64,000 bases of DNA from Pseudomonas gessardii (GTDB lineage: Bacteria; Pseudomonadota; Gammaproteobacteria; Pseudomonadales; Pseudomonadaceae): NCBI RefSeq assembly GCF_001983165.1, contig NZ_MNPU01000003.1, positions 124,001 to 188,000 on the forward strand, given 5' to 3'. The notes below the pieces were generated by a model. That model saw nothing but the letters and a program-made list of their open reading frames with translations. It ran no database searches and was not told the DNA's origin. Position numbers and translations under genes: made by a program. Below, piece by piece: positions 34,399-43,932 of this stretch. Position 1 is the first letter of the stretch. Every line of letters starts with the position of its first letter.

Positions 34399-35304
34399 TT
34401 CGCCAAACAGGGCCTTGTACTGGCTGGCAAAGTGGCTCAGGTGGTAAAAGCCCCATTGGGCCGCCGCATCGCCAATGCTCACCTCGGCTGGCGAGGACAT
34501 GGCCAGGCGCCGCCGTACCGCATTCAGGCGCACGCTGCGCAGGTAATCCACCGGGTTGGTGTCGGCGATGGTCTGGAAGCTGTACTGCAGCGCGCGTCGG
34601 CTGACGTGCAGGCGCTGGCACAGATCAAGAATGGTGATGGGCTCGTCATGGCTGGCGAGGGCGATCTGCTGGCTCATTTTCACCAGCGACTGACGTGCCG
34701 GCACACTGGGGCGCCGGCGTTTTCCAGCGCTCTCCACGCTCCCCAGCAGGTCCAGGAAACCACCGAGCAGGCTGTGTTCCATCAGTTTGGCCGTGGCCTC
34801 ATTGAAGCGTTGCGGCGTGCAATCCAGTGCCTGGCCCAGTTGCTGCCGGATGCGCTGGTGCAGTTCGCTGGTGCGCTGCCAGGGCGACTGCAGCGACGGT
34901 GCCGTGGTCAGTTGCCGGTAGCTGCGTGGGCTCAGGTTTAGCGCGGCCAGACTCAGGACTTTGTCGCGGGCAAAGGTCGCGGCAAAGATCTGGGTGTTTT
35001 CCGGGGCGTGGAACATGAATTCTTCATGGGTGTTCAGGATGGCCAGGCAGTTCTGCGTGCCCTGGCTGTCGGTGCACAGCGGAATCGAAAAGCACATGCG
35101 CTCGGCGGGCGACTGGCCGTATTGCACGATGCGCCGGTTCAACTGCTCGTGGAATATCTGGAAGGGCCCGCTGCACAGCTGCCGCAAACGGCTGGCAAAC
35201 CGGCCGGGGGACAGCTGGTCGTAGGTCTGGTCCCAGTCGTGTACCGAGCGCGCGTGCTGGCTGGCGTCGGTAAAGCTAAGGCTTTCGATCTGCGTCATGG
35301 TCAT
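34369..35304 (-). CDS. AraC-family regulator beside the aminotransferase operon
   Basis: A regulator of about 311 residues. The N-terminal sensor half (1-190) has a cupin-like stretch (RMCFSIPLCTDSQG, then APENTQIFAATF). The C-terminal AraC/XylS domain contains ITILDLCQRLHVSRRALQYS (first helix-turn-helix, about 222-241) and VSIGDAAAQWGFYHLSHFAS (second, about 274-293). The architecture is like EutR-type regulators. Starts at 35304 and 35298 are both possible. It is divergent from the omega-aminotransferase gene with about 200 bp between, so it probably senses an amine or its aldehyde and activates that operon. The 3' end overlaps nfxB convergently. Confidence 0.85.
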   Translation of the reverse strand: MTMTQIESLSFTDASQHARSVHDWDQTYDQLSPGRFASRLRQLCSGPFQIFHEQLNRRIVQYGQSPAERMCFSIPLCTDSQGTQNCLAILNTHEEFMFHAPENTQIFAATFARDKVLSLAALNLSPRSYRQLTTAPSLQSPWQRTSELHQRIRQQLGQALDCTPQRFNEATAKLMEHSLLGGFLDLLGSVESAGKRRRPSVPARQSLVKMSQQIALASHDEPITILDLCQRLHVSRRALQYSFQTIADTNPVDYLRSVRLNAVRRRLAMSSPAEVSIGDAAAQWGFYHLSHFASQYKALFGELPSQTLRQR

Positions 35305-35511
35305 CACCGGTGTGCGGGTAGCCGCCGGTGGTTGAACATCCCCTGCGGCGGTTTGCGCCTCAATACATCACGGTTGCCCTGGGGCATGCAACCCATTGGG
35401 CAGCCTTGTGGCAAGTGTGCCGAATTTGGTTAACGGCCCGACCGCGTTGCTCCCTACAGTCCAGACGGGTCCGAAACCTCTCGGTCCGCCTCTTCGGAAG
35501 GGAGTGCAATC

Positions 35512-36858
35512 ATGTACACGCATTATCAGAACGCCGAAAAAAAATTCTGGCACCCAATGCGAGCGGCCGCAGCCGCTGCGGGCGAACAGACCCTGATCAT
35601 CGCCAGGGGCAATGGCAACTACGTCACCGATATCCATGGCTGGCGCATGCTCGACGGCATCGCCGGGTTGTGGAACGTCAACGTCGGCCATAACCGCGAA
35701 AGCGTCAAGCAGGCGATCCATCGCCAGATGGACGAGCTGGCGTACTACCAGACCTTCGACGGCATTGCCCATCCCCGGGTGTATGACCTGGCGGAGCGCT
35801 TGACCGGGATGTTTGCCCAGGAAGATATGCAACGGGTGTTGTTTTCCAGCGGTGGCTCCGATGCCATCGAAACCGCCCTGAAAATGAGCCGCCAGTATTG
35901 GATTGCCGCCGGGGAGCCCGAGCGCACCCGGTTCCTGTCCTTGCGCAATGGCTACCACGGCGTGCACATGGGCGGCACGTCGGTCGGCGGGATCAGTGCC
36001 TATCACTTCAACCATGGGCCGCTGCTTGAAGGCTGCACGCTGCTCGACAGCCCCTGGACCTATCGCAACCCCTGGGACTGCAGCGACCCCCAGGCCTTGA
36101 CCGACCACTGCATGCATCAGCTGCAAGCGCAGATCCTCGCACTGGGGCCACAGACGATTGCCGCCTTTATCGCCGAGCCGGTGCAGGGCGCGGGCGGGGT
36201 GATTGTGCCGCCTGCGGGCTACTGGCCGCAGCTGCGCGCGGTGTGTGATCGCTACGGTATTTTGCTGATTGCCGATGAAGTGGTCACCGGTTTCGGGCGC
36301 AGCGGTTCGATGCTCGGTTCGCGGGGCTGGGGTGTGGCGCCGGACATTCTGTGCCTGGCCAAGGGCATCTCCGCCGGCTACATCCCGTTGGGCGCCACGG
36401 TATTCAATGGGCGCATTGCCCGGGCTATCGAAACCGCCGACAACTTCGGCCAGGTGATCATGCACGGCTACACCTACAGCGGCCATCCCACGGCCTGCGC
36501 GGCGTCCCTGGCGGTGCTGGATATCGTCGAGCAGGAAGACCTGCCAGGCAACGCGGCGAAGGTCGGCGCCTATCTGCTGGAGCGGCTCAAACCATTGAGT
36601 GAACGCTTTGACGTGGTGGGCGAGGTGCGCGGCAAAGGCCTGATGCTTGCCCTGGACCTGGTGAGCGACAAGCGTCTGCGCACCCCCATCGACCCGGCCC
36701 TGGGCTACGCCTCGCGCCTGGCCGAGCGTGTGCGCCTGGAAGGGGTGCTGGTGCGCCCGGTGGGGACCAAGATCATCCTCTCGCCGCCCCTGACCCTGAC
36801 GCTGGAAGAAGCCGACCTGATCTGCCATGCCCTGGAAGTCGGCCTGGCCCATACCTGA
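35512..36858 (+). CDS. Class III omega-aminotransferase
   Basis: A 448-residue PLP enzyme that moves the terminal amino group of an amine or omega-amino acid to a keto acid such as pyruvate. Fold-type I landmarks are SSGGSDAIETALKM (PLP phosphate region, about 113-126), the aromatic GYHGVHMGGTSVGG, DEVVTGFGRSG (PLP-nitrogen Asp) and LAKGISAGYIPLGA, holding the Schiff-base Lys near residue 284. The start MYTHYQNAEKKFWHPM is the typical beta-alanine/amine:pyruvate type. It lies 61 bp before an aldehyde dehydrogenase that would oxidise its product. Next to the iac genes the natural substrate could be tryptamine or a related aromatic amine; this is inference. Confidence 0.88.
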   Translation: MYTHYQNAEKKFWHPMRAAAAAAGEQTLIIARGNGNYVTDIHGWRMLDGIAGLWNVNVGHNRESVKQAIHRQMDELAYYQTFDGIAHPRVYDLAERLTGMFAQEDMQRVLFSSGGSDAIETALKMSRQYWIAAGEPERTRFLSLRNGYHGVHMGGTSVGGISAYHFNHGPLLEGCTLLDSPWTYRNPWDCSDPQALTDHCMHQLQAQILALGPQTIAAFIAEPVQGAGGVIVPPAGYWPQLRAVCDRYGILLIADEVVTGFGRSGSMLGSRGWGVAPDILCLAKGISAGYIPLGATVFNGRIARAIETADNFGQVIMHGYTYSGHPTACAASLAVLDIVEQEDLPGNAAKVGAYLLERLKPLSERFDVVGEVRGKGLMLALDLVSDKRLRTPIDPALGYASRLAERVRLEGVLVRPVGTKIILSPPLTLTLEEADLICHALEVGLAHT

Positions 36859-36919
36859 TCCCCCCATGAGCGGCGCCCATCGGGCGCCGCACTGATGATT
36901 GCCTTGAGGAACCCTGTTT

Positions 36920-38407
36920 ATGAGCGACATTGCCTTGCTACCCGCCGTTACCGAATTCCTTGCCCGCGCACCGGCCAACTTTATTGATGGCGCCTACCGG
37001 CCCAGCACGTCTACCCAGCAGATCGCCATCCATAACCCGGCCAACGGCCAGGTGATCAGCCACATCGTCGATGCCAGCGACGAGGATATCGACGATGCCG
37101 TCGCCAGTGCACGCAAGGCCTTCAAAGGCGCTTGGGCAGACACCTCGCCCTATGCCCGTGGCGTGATCCTCAACACCTTTGCCGACCTGCTGGAAACCCA
37201 TGCCGAGGAATTGGCGCAACTGGAGACCCTGTGTTCGGGCAAGTCGATCAACCTGTCACGCGGCCTGGAAATGGCCCAGAGCGTGGTGTTCCTGCGCTAC
37301 TTCGCCGGCTGGGCGAGCAAGATCAACGGCCAGACCATGAGCCCCTCGATTCCGTCCATGGGCGGCGAGCAGTACATGGCCTACACCTTGCGCGAGCCGG
37401 TGGGGGTGGTTGCCGGGATTGTGCCGTGGAACTTCTCGGTGATGATCGGCATCTGGAAGATCGCTTCGGCGCTGGTCACCGGCTGCACCATCGTGGTCAA
37501 GCCCAGCGAATACACGCCGTTGACCCTGTTGCGGGTAGCCGAGCTGGCGTTTGAAGCCGGTGTGCCGGCGGGCGCCTTTAACGTGGTCAATGGCACCGGG
37601 CAGGTGGGGCAGCAATTGATTGCCCATGCCCAGGTCAGCAAAGTTGCGTTCACCGGCTCGGTGCCCACCGGGATTGCCGTGGGCAAGGCGGCGATGGCCG
37701 CTGACCTCACGCGGGCGACCCTGGAGCTGGGTGGCAAGAACCCGGCGGCGCTGTTGGCCGATGTCGAGATGGACCAGGCCGTGGCCGGCATGGTGCAGAT
37801 GGCTTATGTGCACCAGGGCCAGGTGTGCGCCTCGCCGGAACGCCTCTATGTGCATCGTTCGCGGATCAGTGAGTTCCTGGAAAAACTCGGGCAGGCCCTG
37901 GGCGCCCTGAAAATTGGCTCGCCCCTCGATGAGAGTACCCAGTTTGGCCCGCTGGCCAACCAGGCGCACCTGGAGAAGATTCTCGACTTCTTCGCCCGGG
38001 CCAACCAGAACAACACCGTAATCTGCGGGGCCAAGGCCATTGACCGGCCGGGCTACTTTGTCGAGCCGACGCTGATCCTGGCCAATGGCCCGGATGATCC
38101 GTTGCTGCAAGAAGAAGCCTTTGGCCCGGTGCTCTGTGTATTGCCCTACGACACGGAGGAGGAACTGGTGACCCTGATGAACGACTCGCCCTACGGCCTG
38201 ACGGCCAGCCTGTGGACCAACAACCTGTCCAAGGCGCTGCGCCTGATCCCACAGATAGAGGCCGGCACGGTATGGGTCAATATGCACACCTTTCTTGACC
38301 CGGCGCTGCCATTCGGCGGGGTCAAGGCCTCGGGCATGGGCCGCGAGTTTGGCGATGCGTTTATCGAGGCCTATACCGAGCTCAAGTCGGTGATGATCCG
38401 TTATTGA
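36920..38407 (+). CDS. Aldehyde dehydrogenase, phenylacetaldehyde type
   Basis: A 495-residue NAD(P)-dependent aldehyde dehydrogenase. The cofactor region VVAGIVPWNFSVMIG, the FTGSVPTGIAVGKAA glycine motif, the catalytic Glu in LELGGKNPAALL and the catalytic Cys in QGQVCASPERLYVH are all present. The sequence is like FeaB/StyD-type phenylacetaldehyde dehydrogenases. It follows the omega-aminotransferase and is close to the indoleacetate genes, so indole-3-acetaldehyde to indole-3-acetate is a plausible reaction. A paralogue with the same N-terminal MSDIALLP and C-terminal sequence lies at 55632-57119. A short GC-rich hairpin occurs in the gap before it. Confidence 0.9.
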   Translation: MSDIALLPAVTEFLARAPANFIDGAYRPSTSTQQIAIHNPANGQVISHIVDASDEDIDDAVASARKAFKGAWADTSPYARGVILNTFADLLETHAEELAQLETLCSGKSINLSRGLEMAQSVVFLRYFAGWASKINGQTMSPSIPSMGGEQYMAYTLREPVGVVAGIVPWNFSVMIGIWKIASALVTGCTIVVKPSEYTPLTLLRVAELAFEAGVPAGAFNVVNGTGQVGQQLIAHAQVSKVAFTGSVPTGIAVGKAAMAADLTRATLELGGKNPAALLADVEMDQAVAGMVQMAYVHQGQVCASPERLYVHRSRISEFLEKLGQALGALKIGSPLDESTQFGPLANQAHLEKILDFFARANQNNTVICGAKAIDRPGYFVEPTLILANGPDDPLLQEEAFGPVLCVLPYDTEEELVTLMNDSPYGLTASLWTNNLSKALRLIPQIEAGTVWVNMHTFLDPALPFGGVKASGMGREFGDAFIEAYTELKSVMIRY

Positions 38408-38418
38408 TCCACAGGGGG

Positions 38419-38895
38419 TCAGTCTTCGGGCAGGTTGTCGAACAGGGTTTCGAGCAAGCTGTTGAGCTTGTTGAGCTGCGCGTCCGTCAGGCCCTTGAAG
38501 CTGTTCTTGAAGATATCCGCCGTGATCTTGTGGCTCTGCGCGATGGTTTCGTACCCGACCTCTGTCAGCGAAACCTGGGTGACGCGCCCATCGTTGGAGC
38601 AGACATTGGTCTGCACCAGGCCGTCGGCTTTCATGCGGTAGACGATCTTGGTGATCGTCGGCAGCTTGGCAATGGCGTGGGTGGAGATTTCCGAGATGCT
38701 CGACGCGCCGTTGTCCTTGAGGATCAGGAGGATGCGCCAGCGGGGGATGTCCATGTCGATTTTTTTCAGGGCCTTTTCCATCGCCATGGAATAGCGCCCG
38801 TTGACCCGGGCGAGCCAGTAGAAGGGAAACTCTTCTTTCTTGAACTCCTGGCTGGCAGGGTTATGACGATTCACACGTTTTTTCGCGGGGGTCAT
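38419..38895 (-). CDS. iacR: MarR-family repressor, IacR-like
   Basis: A 158-residue winged-helix regulator. The core reads MDIPRWRILLILKDNGASSI, then ISTHAIAKLPTITKIVYRM (recognition helix) and GLVQTNVCSNDGRVTQVSLT (wing with the MarR-type DxR). The N-terminal basic stretch KKRVNRHN is unusual but common in regulators of aromatic catabolism. IacR of the indoleacetate locus belongs to this family and lies close to the iac genes, which supports the name; the match is by family and position, not by a search. The ATG at 38895 is chosen over an upstream TTG. It converges on the aldehyde dehydrogenase gene. Confidence 0.75.
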   Translation of the reverse strand: MTPAKKRVNRHNPASQEFKKEEFPFYWLARVNGRYSMAMEKALKKIDMDIPRWRILLILKDNGASSISEISTHAIAKLPTITKIVYRMKADGLVQTNVCSNDGRVTQVSLTEVGYETIAQSHKITADIFKNSFKGLTDAQLNKLNSLLETLFDNLPED

Positions 38896-38958
38896 GCTCA
38901 GGCTTCGAGTAGTGGGCAACGGTCAATTGTTGCATATTCACGAGATTGACGTCGCACC

Positions 38959-39050
38959 CTGTGAGAGCGTCGCTTGCCTGCGATGCAGTGCTCCAGTCAG
39001 CATTTCTGGTGGCTGGCACACCGCTATCGCAGGCAAGCCAGCTCCCACAG
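38959..39050. repeat. REP-type inverted pair
   Basis: GCTTGCCTGCGATGC at the left and ATCGCAGGCAAGC at the right are inverted copies, the right one continuing into the usual Pseudomonas REP end AGCTCCCACAG. The pair is intergenic, between iacR and the ABC operon, and could form a large stem-loop. Confidence 0.75.
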
Positions 39051-39105
39051 GGGATCTTCGCATGCTAGACATCTTTGGCCCCACCACAACTCAAATGTGG
39101 GGTTA

Positions 39106-39882
39106 TCAGGTCGCGAGCATTTCCTGATGCTTGCTGCTCAGCCCCAGGTACGCCTCGATCACCCGTGGGTCGTCGGCCAGTTGCCGGGCGGGGCCGTGCA
39201 TGGCGATCTGGCCGGTTTCCAGGACATAGGCGTAGTCGGCGACCCGCAGCGCGGCCCGGGCATTCTGTTCCACCAGCAGGATCGACACCCCTTGCTCGCG
39301 CAGGCTGCTGATGATGCGGAAGATCTCGCGGGTCACCAGGGGCGCCAGGCCCAGGCTGGGCTCATCGAGCATCAGCAGGCGTGGCTTGGCCATCAGCGCC
39401 CGGCCCACCGCAAGCATCTGCCGCTCGCCACCGGACAAGGTGGCGGCCAACTGCTCGCGCCGTTCCCACAGGCGCGGGAACAGGTCGTACACCTGCTTGA
39501 GGGTCTGGCCGTGGTCGCGCTCGCCCCGGCGGTGGCGCTGGAAGGCGCCCAGCAGCAGGTTGTCCGCCACGCTCATCGAAGTGAAGAGTTCGCGCTTTTC
39601 CGGCACCAGGCCCAGGCCGCGGCCGACCATCACTTCCACCTCGGGCACGGTTTCCAGGGTGCCGTCGAAGTTGACCTGGCCCCGGGAGTCCAGCACGCCC
39701 ATGATCGCCGACAGCAGGGTGGTCTTGCCCGCACCATTGGGGCCGATCACCGTCACAATCTGCCCTTCGCCGACGCGCAGGCTGGCGTTGCTTAAGGCTT
39801 GCACCTTGCCATAGGCCACGCTCAGATTATCGATCTGCAACAGGGTGGTGCCGACGTTGCAGGGTTCCATTGGCATATTCAT
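39106..39882 (-). CDS. Branched-chain-type ABC importer, ATPase LivF
   Basis: A 258-residue ABC ATPase. Walker A is GPNGAGKTTLL (about 48-58), the signature LSGGERQML and Walker B RLLMLDEPSLGLAP follow, and the H-loop is absent as usual in LivF (VEQN). It is the last gene of a four-gene operon and overlaps the LivM-LivG fusion by ATGA. Together they import a periplasmic ligand. Position beside the iac genes suggests an aromatic acid or amine rather than branched-chain amino acids. Confidence 0.9.
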   Translation of the reverse strand: MNMPMEPCNVGTTLLQIDNLSVAYGKVQALSNASLRVGEGQIVTVIGPNGAGKTTLLSAIMGVLDSRGQVNFDGTLETVPEVEVMVGRGLGLVPEKRELFTSMSVADNLLLGAFQRHRRGERDHGQTLKQVYDLFPRLWERREQLAATLSGGERQMLAVGRALMAKPRLLMLDEPSLGLAPLVTREIFRIISSLREQGVSILLVEQNARAALRVADYAYVLETGQIAMHGPARQLADDPRVIEAYLGLSSKHQEMLAT

Positions 39883-41669
39883 ACGTCTGCGCCTCCCAAA
39901 TAAGCTTCAAGCACGGCGGGGTTGTTTTGCACTTCTTCAGGCAGGCCCTGGGCGATGGGCTGGCCGAACTCCATGACCACCACGCGATCCACCAGGCCCA
40001 TAACGAAGTCCATGTCGTGCTCCACCAGCAGGATCGCCATGCCTTCGGCGCGCAGGCGCCTGAGCAAGGCAGCCAGCGCCTGTTTTTCCTGGAGGCGCAG
40101 GCCCGCGGCGGGTTCGTCCAGCAGCAACAGGCACGGGTCGGCGCACAGGGCGCGGGCGATTTCCAGGATGCGTTGTTGGCCCAGTGCCAGGCTCGCGGCG
40201 TCCTCCTGTAAATAGTCACCCAGGCCGACTCGTTGCAGTTGATAGCGCGCCTCGGCCAGCAGTTGCTGTTCCTCGGCGCGGTCCAGGTTCAGGCTGGCGG
40301 CGATCACGCCCTTGTGCCCGCGCAAGTGGGCGCCGAGGGCGGCGTTTTCCAGCACGCTCATCCCGGGCAGCAGCTTGACGTGCTGAAAGGTGCGGCTCAT
40401 GCCCAAGTGGGCGACATGCCGCGAGGTTTTGCCCGTGATCGGCTGGCCCTTGAAATGAATGGCGCCCGAGGTGGGCGTATCGACCCCGGACAACAGGTTG
40501 AACAGGGTGCTTTTGCCGGCGCCGTTAGGGCCGATCAGGGCGAGGATCTCCCCGGCGTCGATATGCAGGTTCATCTGGTTGTTGGCCACCAGCCCGCCGT
40601 AGCGCTTGGTCACCTGGTTGGCTTGCAGGATGCGCGTCCCCTGTTCGGCGGCGTCACGCCGGGGCAGGGCCTGTGCCAGGGGCAACGGCGCGCTGCGGGT
40701 GCGGGCCTTGAACCCTTTGCCCAGCCATGACGTCAGGCCGCCCGGCGCGCAGTGCATCAGCAGCACGATGAGGATGCCGAAGACGATGGTTTCGTAGTTG
40801 CCAGCGTCGCCCAGCAGGTGCGGCAGCCAGTCTTGCAGCCACTCCTTGAGCACGGTGAGGATGCCGGCGCCCAGCAGTGCGCCCCAGATACTCGCCACGC
40901 CACCGATCAGCGCCATGAACAGGTAGTCGATGCCCATGCCCAGGCCGAACGGGGTCGGGTTGACGAAGCGCTGGGTGTGGGCGTACAGCCAGCCTGACAC
41001 GGCGGCAAACAGTGCGGCGATGACAAAGATCACCATCTTCGAGCGGAAGGTATTGACCCCCATGGACTCGGCCATCAACTGGCCGCCCTTGAGCGCGCGG
41101 ATCGCCCGGCCTTCGCGGGAGTCGAGGAGGTTATGGGTGACCAGCATCGCCGCGCCCAGCACCAGCCAGATCAGGTAGAACATGTCTTCACCCTGGTCCA
41201 GGGCGATCCCGCCGAGGGTAATGGCCGGCAGGCCGCCGACGCCGGTATGGCCACCCAGAGGTTCCAGGGTGCCGAACAGGTAGTAGAGCGAAAGCCCCCA
41301 GGCGATGGTGCCCAGCGGCAGATAGTGCCCGGACAGGCGCAGGGTCAAGGCACCCAGCATCAGTGCCACGGTCACCGTCAGCGCCACACCCACCAGCAAG
41401 GTCAGCCATGGCGAGGTACTGGCCCAGTGCAGCCAGGCCGGCAGTTGTTCGGCGGTGGTCAGCCAGGCCGTGGTGTAGGCGCCAAGGCCGACAAACGCGG
41501 CCTGGCCAAAGCTGGTCATGCCGCCGACGCCGGTCAGCAGCACCAGGCCAAGCACTACCAGGGCATACAGGCCGATGTAGTTGAGCAGGGTCACGTAGTA
41601 GGGGGCGAGCACCAGCGGTGCCAGGCCCAGCAGGGCGATCAGCGCGAGGATCAGGTAGCGGGGTTTCAT
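39879..41669 (-). CDS. Branched-chain-type ABC importer, fused permease-ATPase (LivM-LivG)
   Basis: A 596-residue fusion of the second permease and an ATPase. Residues 1-310 carry about ten membrane helices with LivM landmarks (GLYALVVLGLVLLTGVGGMT, then SFGQAAFVGLGAYTTAW, and FVNPTPFGLGMGIDYLFMAL). From about residue 345 the LivG ATPase begins, with Walker A GPNGAGKSTLF, signature SLALGQQRILEIARAL and Walker B LLLLDEPAAGL. Such fusions are common in this transporter class. ATG 41669 overlaps the permease stop (ATGA) and has GGAGGA upstream, so an in-frame start 13 codons earlier is unlikely. Confidence 0.9.
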   Translation of the reverse strand: MKPRYLILALIALLGLAPLVLAPYYVTLLNYIGLYALVVLGLVLLTGVGGMTSFGQAAFVGLGAYTTAWLTTAEQLPAWLHWASTSPWLTLLVGVALTVTVALMLGALTLRLSGHYLPLGTIAWGLSLYYLFGTLEPLGGHTGVGGLPAITLGGIALDQGEDMFYLIWLVLGAAMLVTHNLLDSREGRAIRALKGGQLMAESMGVNTFRSKMVIFVIAALFAAVSGWLYAHTQRFVNPTPFGLGMGIDYLFMALIGGVASIWGALLGAGILTVLKEWLQDWLPHLLGDAGNYETIVFGILIVLLMHCAPGGLTSWLGKGFKARTRSAPLPLAQALPRRDAAEQGTRILQANQVTKRYGGLVANNQMNLHIDAGEILALIGPNGAGKSTLFNLLSGVDTPTSGAIHFKGQPITGKTSRHVAHLGMSRTFQHVKLLPGMSVLENAALGAHLRGHKGVIAASLNLDRAEEQQLLAEARYQLQRVGLGDYLQEDAASLALGQQRILEIARALCADPCLLLLDEPAAGLRLQEKQALAALLRRLRAEGMAILLVEHDMDFVMGLVDRVVVMEFGQPIAQGLPEEVQNNPAVLEAYLGGADV

Positions 41670-42703
41670 TCGTGTTCCTCCACATGACGGCTGGTGAGGG
41701 AGCGCCACAGCAGGAACGGAATGATCAGGGTAAAGACGATCACCTCCTTGTAGGCGCTGGCCCAGAACATCGAGAAGGCTTCGATCAGGCCCACCGCGAG
41801 AGCGCCGAGGGCGGCCACCGGGTAGCTGACCAGCCCGCCCATGATGGCGCCGACAAAGCCCTTGAGGCTGATGATGAAACCGGAGTCGAAGTACAGGGTG
41901 GTGATGGGCGCGATCAGGATCCCGGACAGGGTGCCGATCAGGGCCGCGAGAACGAAGGTGCTCTTGCCGGCCATCTCCGGGGAAATCCCCATCAGGCGTG
42001 CGCCCATGCGGTTCACCGCCGTCGCACGCAGGGCCTTGCCGTACAGGGTGCGCTCAAAGAACACAAACAGGCCGATGATCAGGCCCAGGGACGCGGCGAT
42101 GATCCACAGCGTCTGGCTGTTGAGCGCCACCGGGCCCAGTTCCAGGCCTTGTTCGGAGAAAGGCCGGGTGCGCGCGCCTTCCGGGCCGAACAACAACAGG
42201 CCCATGCCCACCAGGCTCACATGCACCGCAATCGAGACGATCAGCAGCACCAGGGAGCTGGCCGAGGCGATGGGTTGGAAGGCCAGCCGATAGATCAGCG
42301 GCCCCAGGGGCACCACCAGCGCCAGGGTCAACAGGGCCTGCAGCGCCATGGGCAGTTGCGCCAGTGGCAGGGTGTTGACCAGGCCCACCATGGCCATGGC
42401 GTAGGCGATCTTCACCAGGCTCTTGCGCGGTAGGCGCCAGGCGTGGGGGCGGCGCAGCGAGGCGAGCAGGTCGAGGGCGCCATCGAGCAGGGTCAGGGCC
42501 AGCAGCAGCCAGACCAGTGCGGTCGGGTGGCCGGCCTGCAGGCTGGCCATGGTCAGGGCGCCATAGGTGACGAACTCACCCTGGGGGATCAACAGGATCC
42601 GGGTCACGGTAAACACCAGGAGAATCGACAAGGCCAACAACGCATAAATGGCGCCATTGGTGATGCCGTCCTGGCCAAGCAGCAAGGCTATCTGGGCATT
42701 CAT
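41666..42703 (-). CDS. Branched-chain-type ABC importer, permease LivH
   Basis: A 345-residue inner-membrane permease with about nine hydrophobic helices. LivH-type segments are GAIYALLALSILLVFTVTRI and IPQGEFVTYGAL near the N-terminus and the coupling-loop region YGKALRATAVNRMGARLMGI (about 226-245). GSVI-like membrane segments fill the rest. It is the second gene of the importer operon, 80 bp after the binding-protein gene and overlapping the next gene by four bases. A substrate cannot be read from the permease alone. Confidence 0.9.
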   Translation of the reverse strand: MNAQIALLLGQDGITNGAIYALLALSILLVFTVTRILLIPQGEFVTYGALTMASLQAGHPTALVWLLLALTLLDGALDLLASLRRPHAWRLPRKSLVKIAYAMAMVGLVNTLPLAQLPMALQALLTLALVVPLGPLIYRLAFQPIASASSLVLLIVSIAVHVSLVGMGLLLFGPEGARTRPFSEQGLELGPVALNSQTLWIIAASLGLIIGLFVFFERTLYGKALRATAVNRMGARLMGISPEMAGKSTFVLAALIGTLSGILIAPITTLYFDSGFIISLKGFVGAIMGGLVSYPVAALGALAVGLIEAFSMFWASAYKEVIVFTLIIPFLLWRSLTSRHVEEHE

Positions 42704-42783
42704 AGGGCAACTCTTTGCACGGGGTCATCAGGCTTGCGCCGCCCGTCGGACACGGCTGGCCGAGCGGGCAGGGGCGCGCGGTC

Positions 42784-43932
42784 TCAGTCTTTGAGCAGGG
42801 TCCAGGTGCCATTTTTCACCTGGATCAGCTCCCGGCCGCGTTCATCGAACCCGCTGTGGTCAGCCGGAGTCATGCTGTAGACACCTTGGGTGCCGGCCAG
42901 CTCGTGGGTGCTTTCCAGGGCGTCACGCAGTGCCCGGCGAAACTCCACGGTGCCCGGCGCGGCTTTGGCGGCGGCCAGGGGGATGGCGGCTTGCAGCAGC
43001 AGGCCGGCATCGAAGGTGTTGGCGCCGAAGGTGGCGGGCTTGCTGCCATAGAGCTTCTGGTAGGCGGCGGTGTAGTCGGCGGCGATTTTCTTCGAGGGGT
43101 TGCTTTCGGGCATCTCATCGAGGACCAGCATCAGGCTGGCGGCAAGGATCGTCCCTTCGACCTTCTTGCCACCGAGCTTGAGGAAGTCCGGTAGCGCCGC
43201 CCCATGGGTCTGGTAGACCTGGCCACGGTAGCCCTGGTCGAACAGCGTGGCCTGGGGCATCACCGCCGGGCTGCCGGGGGCCGCGACCAGCACCGCGTCG
43301 GGGCGGGCGGCGAGCACTTTGAGGCTTTGCCCGGTGATGGAGGTGTCCTGGCGCTGGAAACGTTCGTTGGCGACGATCCTGATCCCATGCTCGCTCGCCA
43401 GGGCTGTGGCCACCTTGGCCCAGTTCTCGCCATACGGGTCGGCGGTGCCGATCAGGCCCAGGGTTTTCACCTGGTGTTTGGCCATGTGCTCGAACAGCGC
43501 CTTGGCGATCAACTCGTCATTTTGCGTGGTCTTGAACACCCATTTTTTCTCGGCCGTCATCGGCAGGATCACCGCCGCGGTGCCCACGGGCGACAACAGC
43601 GGCACCTGGGCCTCGGCGACAAACGAGATCACCCCGATGGCGTTGGGCGAGCCGCTTGGGCCGATGATCGCATCCACGTTGTCTTCGCTGATCAGCTTCT
43701 TCAACGCCTTGACCGTGGCCGTCGGGTCGCTGCCGTCGTCCAGCGCGATGTAGCGGATGGCCTGGTCGCCGACCTGGGTCGGCAGCAGCGCCACGGTGTT
43801 TTTCTGTGGCACGCCGATCATGGCCAAAGGGCCTGCGGCCGAGGTGATCACACCGACCGTGACTTGCGCCTGGGCCAGGGATACGCAGGCCGCACTCAGT
43901 AGCAAGGTGGACACAGTTTTTTTCAAGAGCAT
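42784..43932 (-). CDS. Periplasmic binding protein of the branched-chain-type importer
   Basis: A 382-residue LivK-like (type I periplasmic-binding) protein with a signal peptide ending at SLAQA-Q (about residue 22). Typical landmarks are VTVGVITSAAGPLAMIG near the mature N-terminus, LISEDNVDAIIGPSGSPNAIG, and ADPYGENWAKVATALA. Family members bind amino acids, amides or aromatic acids. It is the first gene of the importer operon and is divergent from the iac catabolic operon across a 706 bp AT-rich region, so joint control with iac is likely. Indoleacetate or a precursor is a reasonable but unproven ligand. Confidence 0.88.
   Translation of the reverse strand: MLLKKTVSTLLLSAACVSLAQAQVTVGVITSAAGPLAMIGVPQKNTVALLPTQVGDQAIRYIALDDGSDPTATVKALKKLISEDNVDAIIGPSGSPNAIGVISFVAEAQVPLLSPVGTAAVILPMTAEKKWVFKTTQNDELIAKALFEHMAKHQVKTLGLIGTADPYGENWAKVATALASEHGIRIVANERFQRQDTSITGQSLKVLAARPDAVLVAAPGSPAVMPQATLFDQGYRGQVYQTHGAALPDFLKLGGKKVEGTILAASLMLVLDEMPESNPSKKIAADYTAAYQKLYGSKPATFGANTFDAGLLLQAAIPLAAAKAAPGTVEFRRALRDALESTHELAGTQGVYSMTPADHSGFDERGRELIQVKNGTWTLLKD

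Noticed and set aside
35368..36978. 536-residue open frame on the minus strand
   Set aside because: It runs antisense to the omega-aminotransferase, which has all catalytic motifs; the composition is that of a shadow frame.
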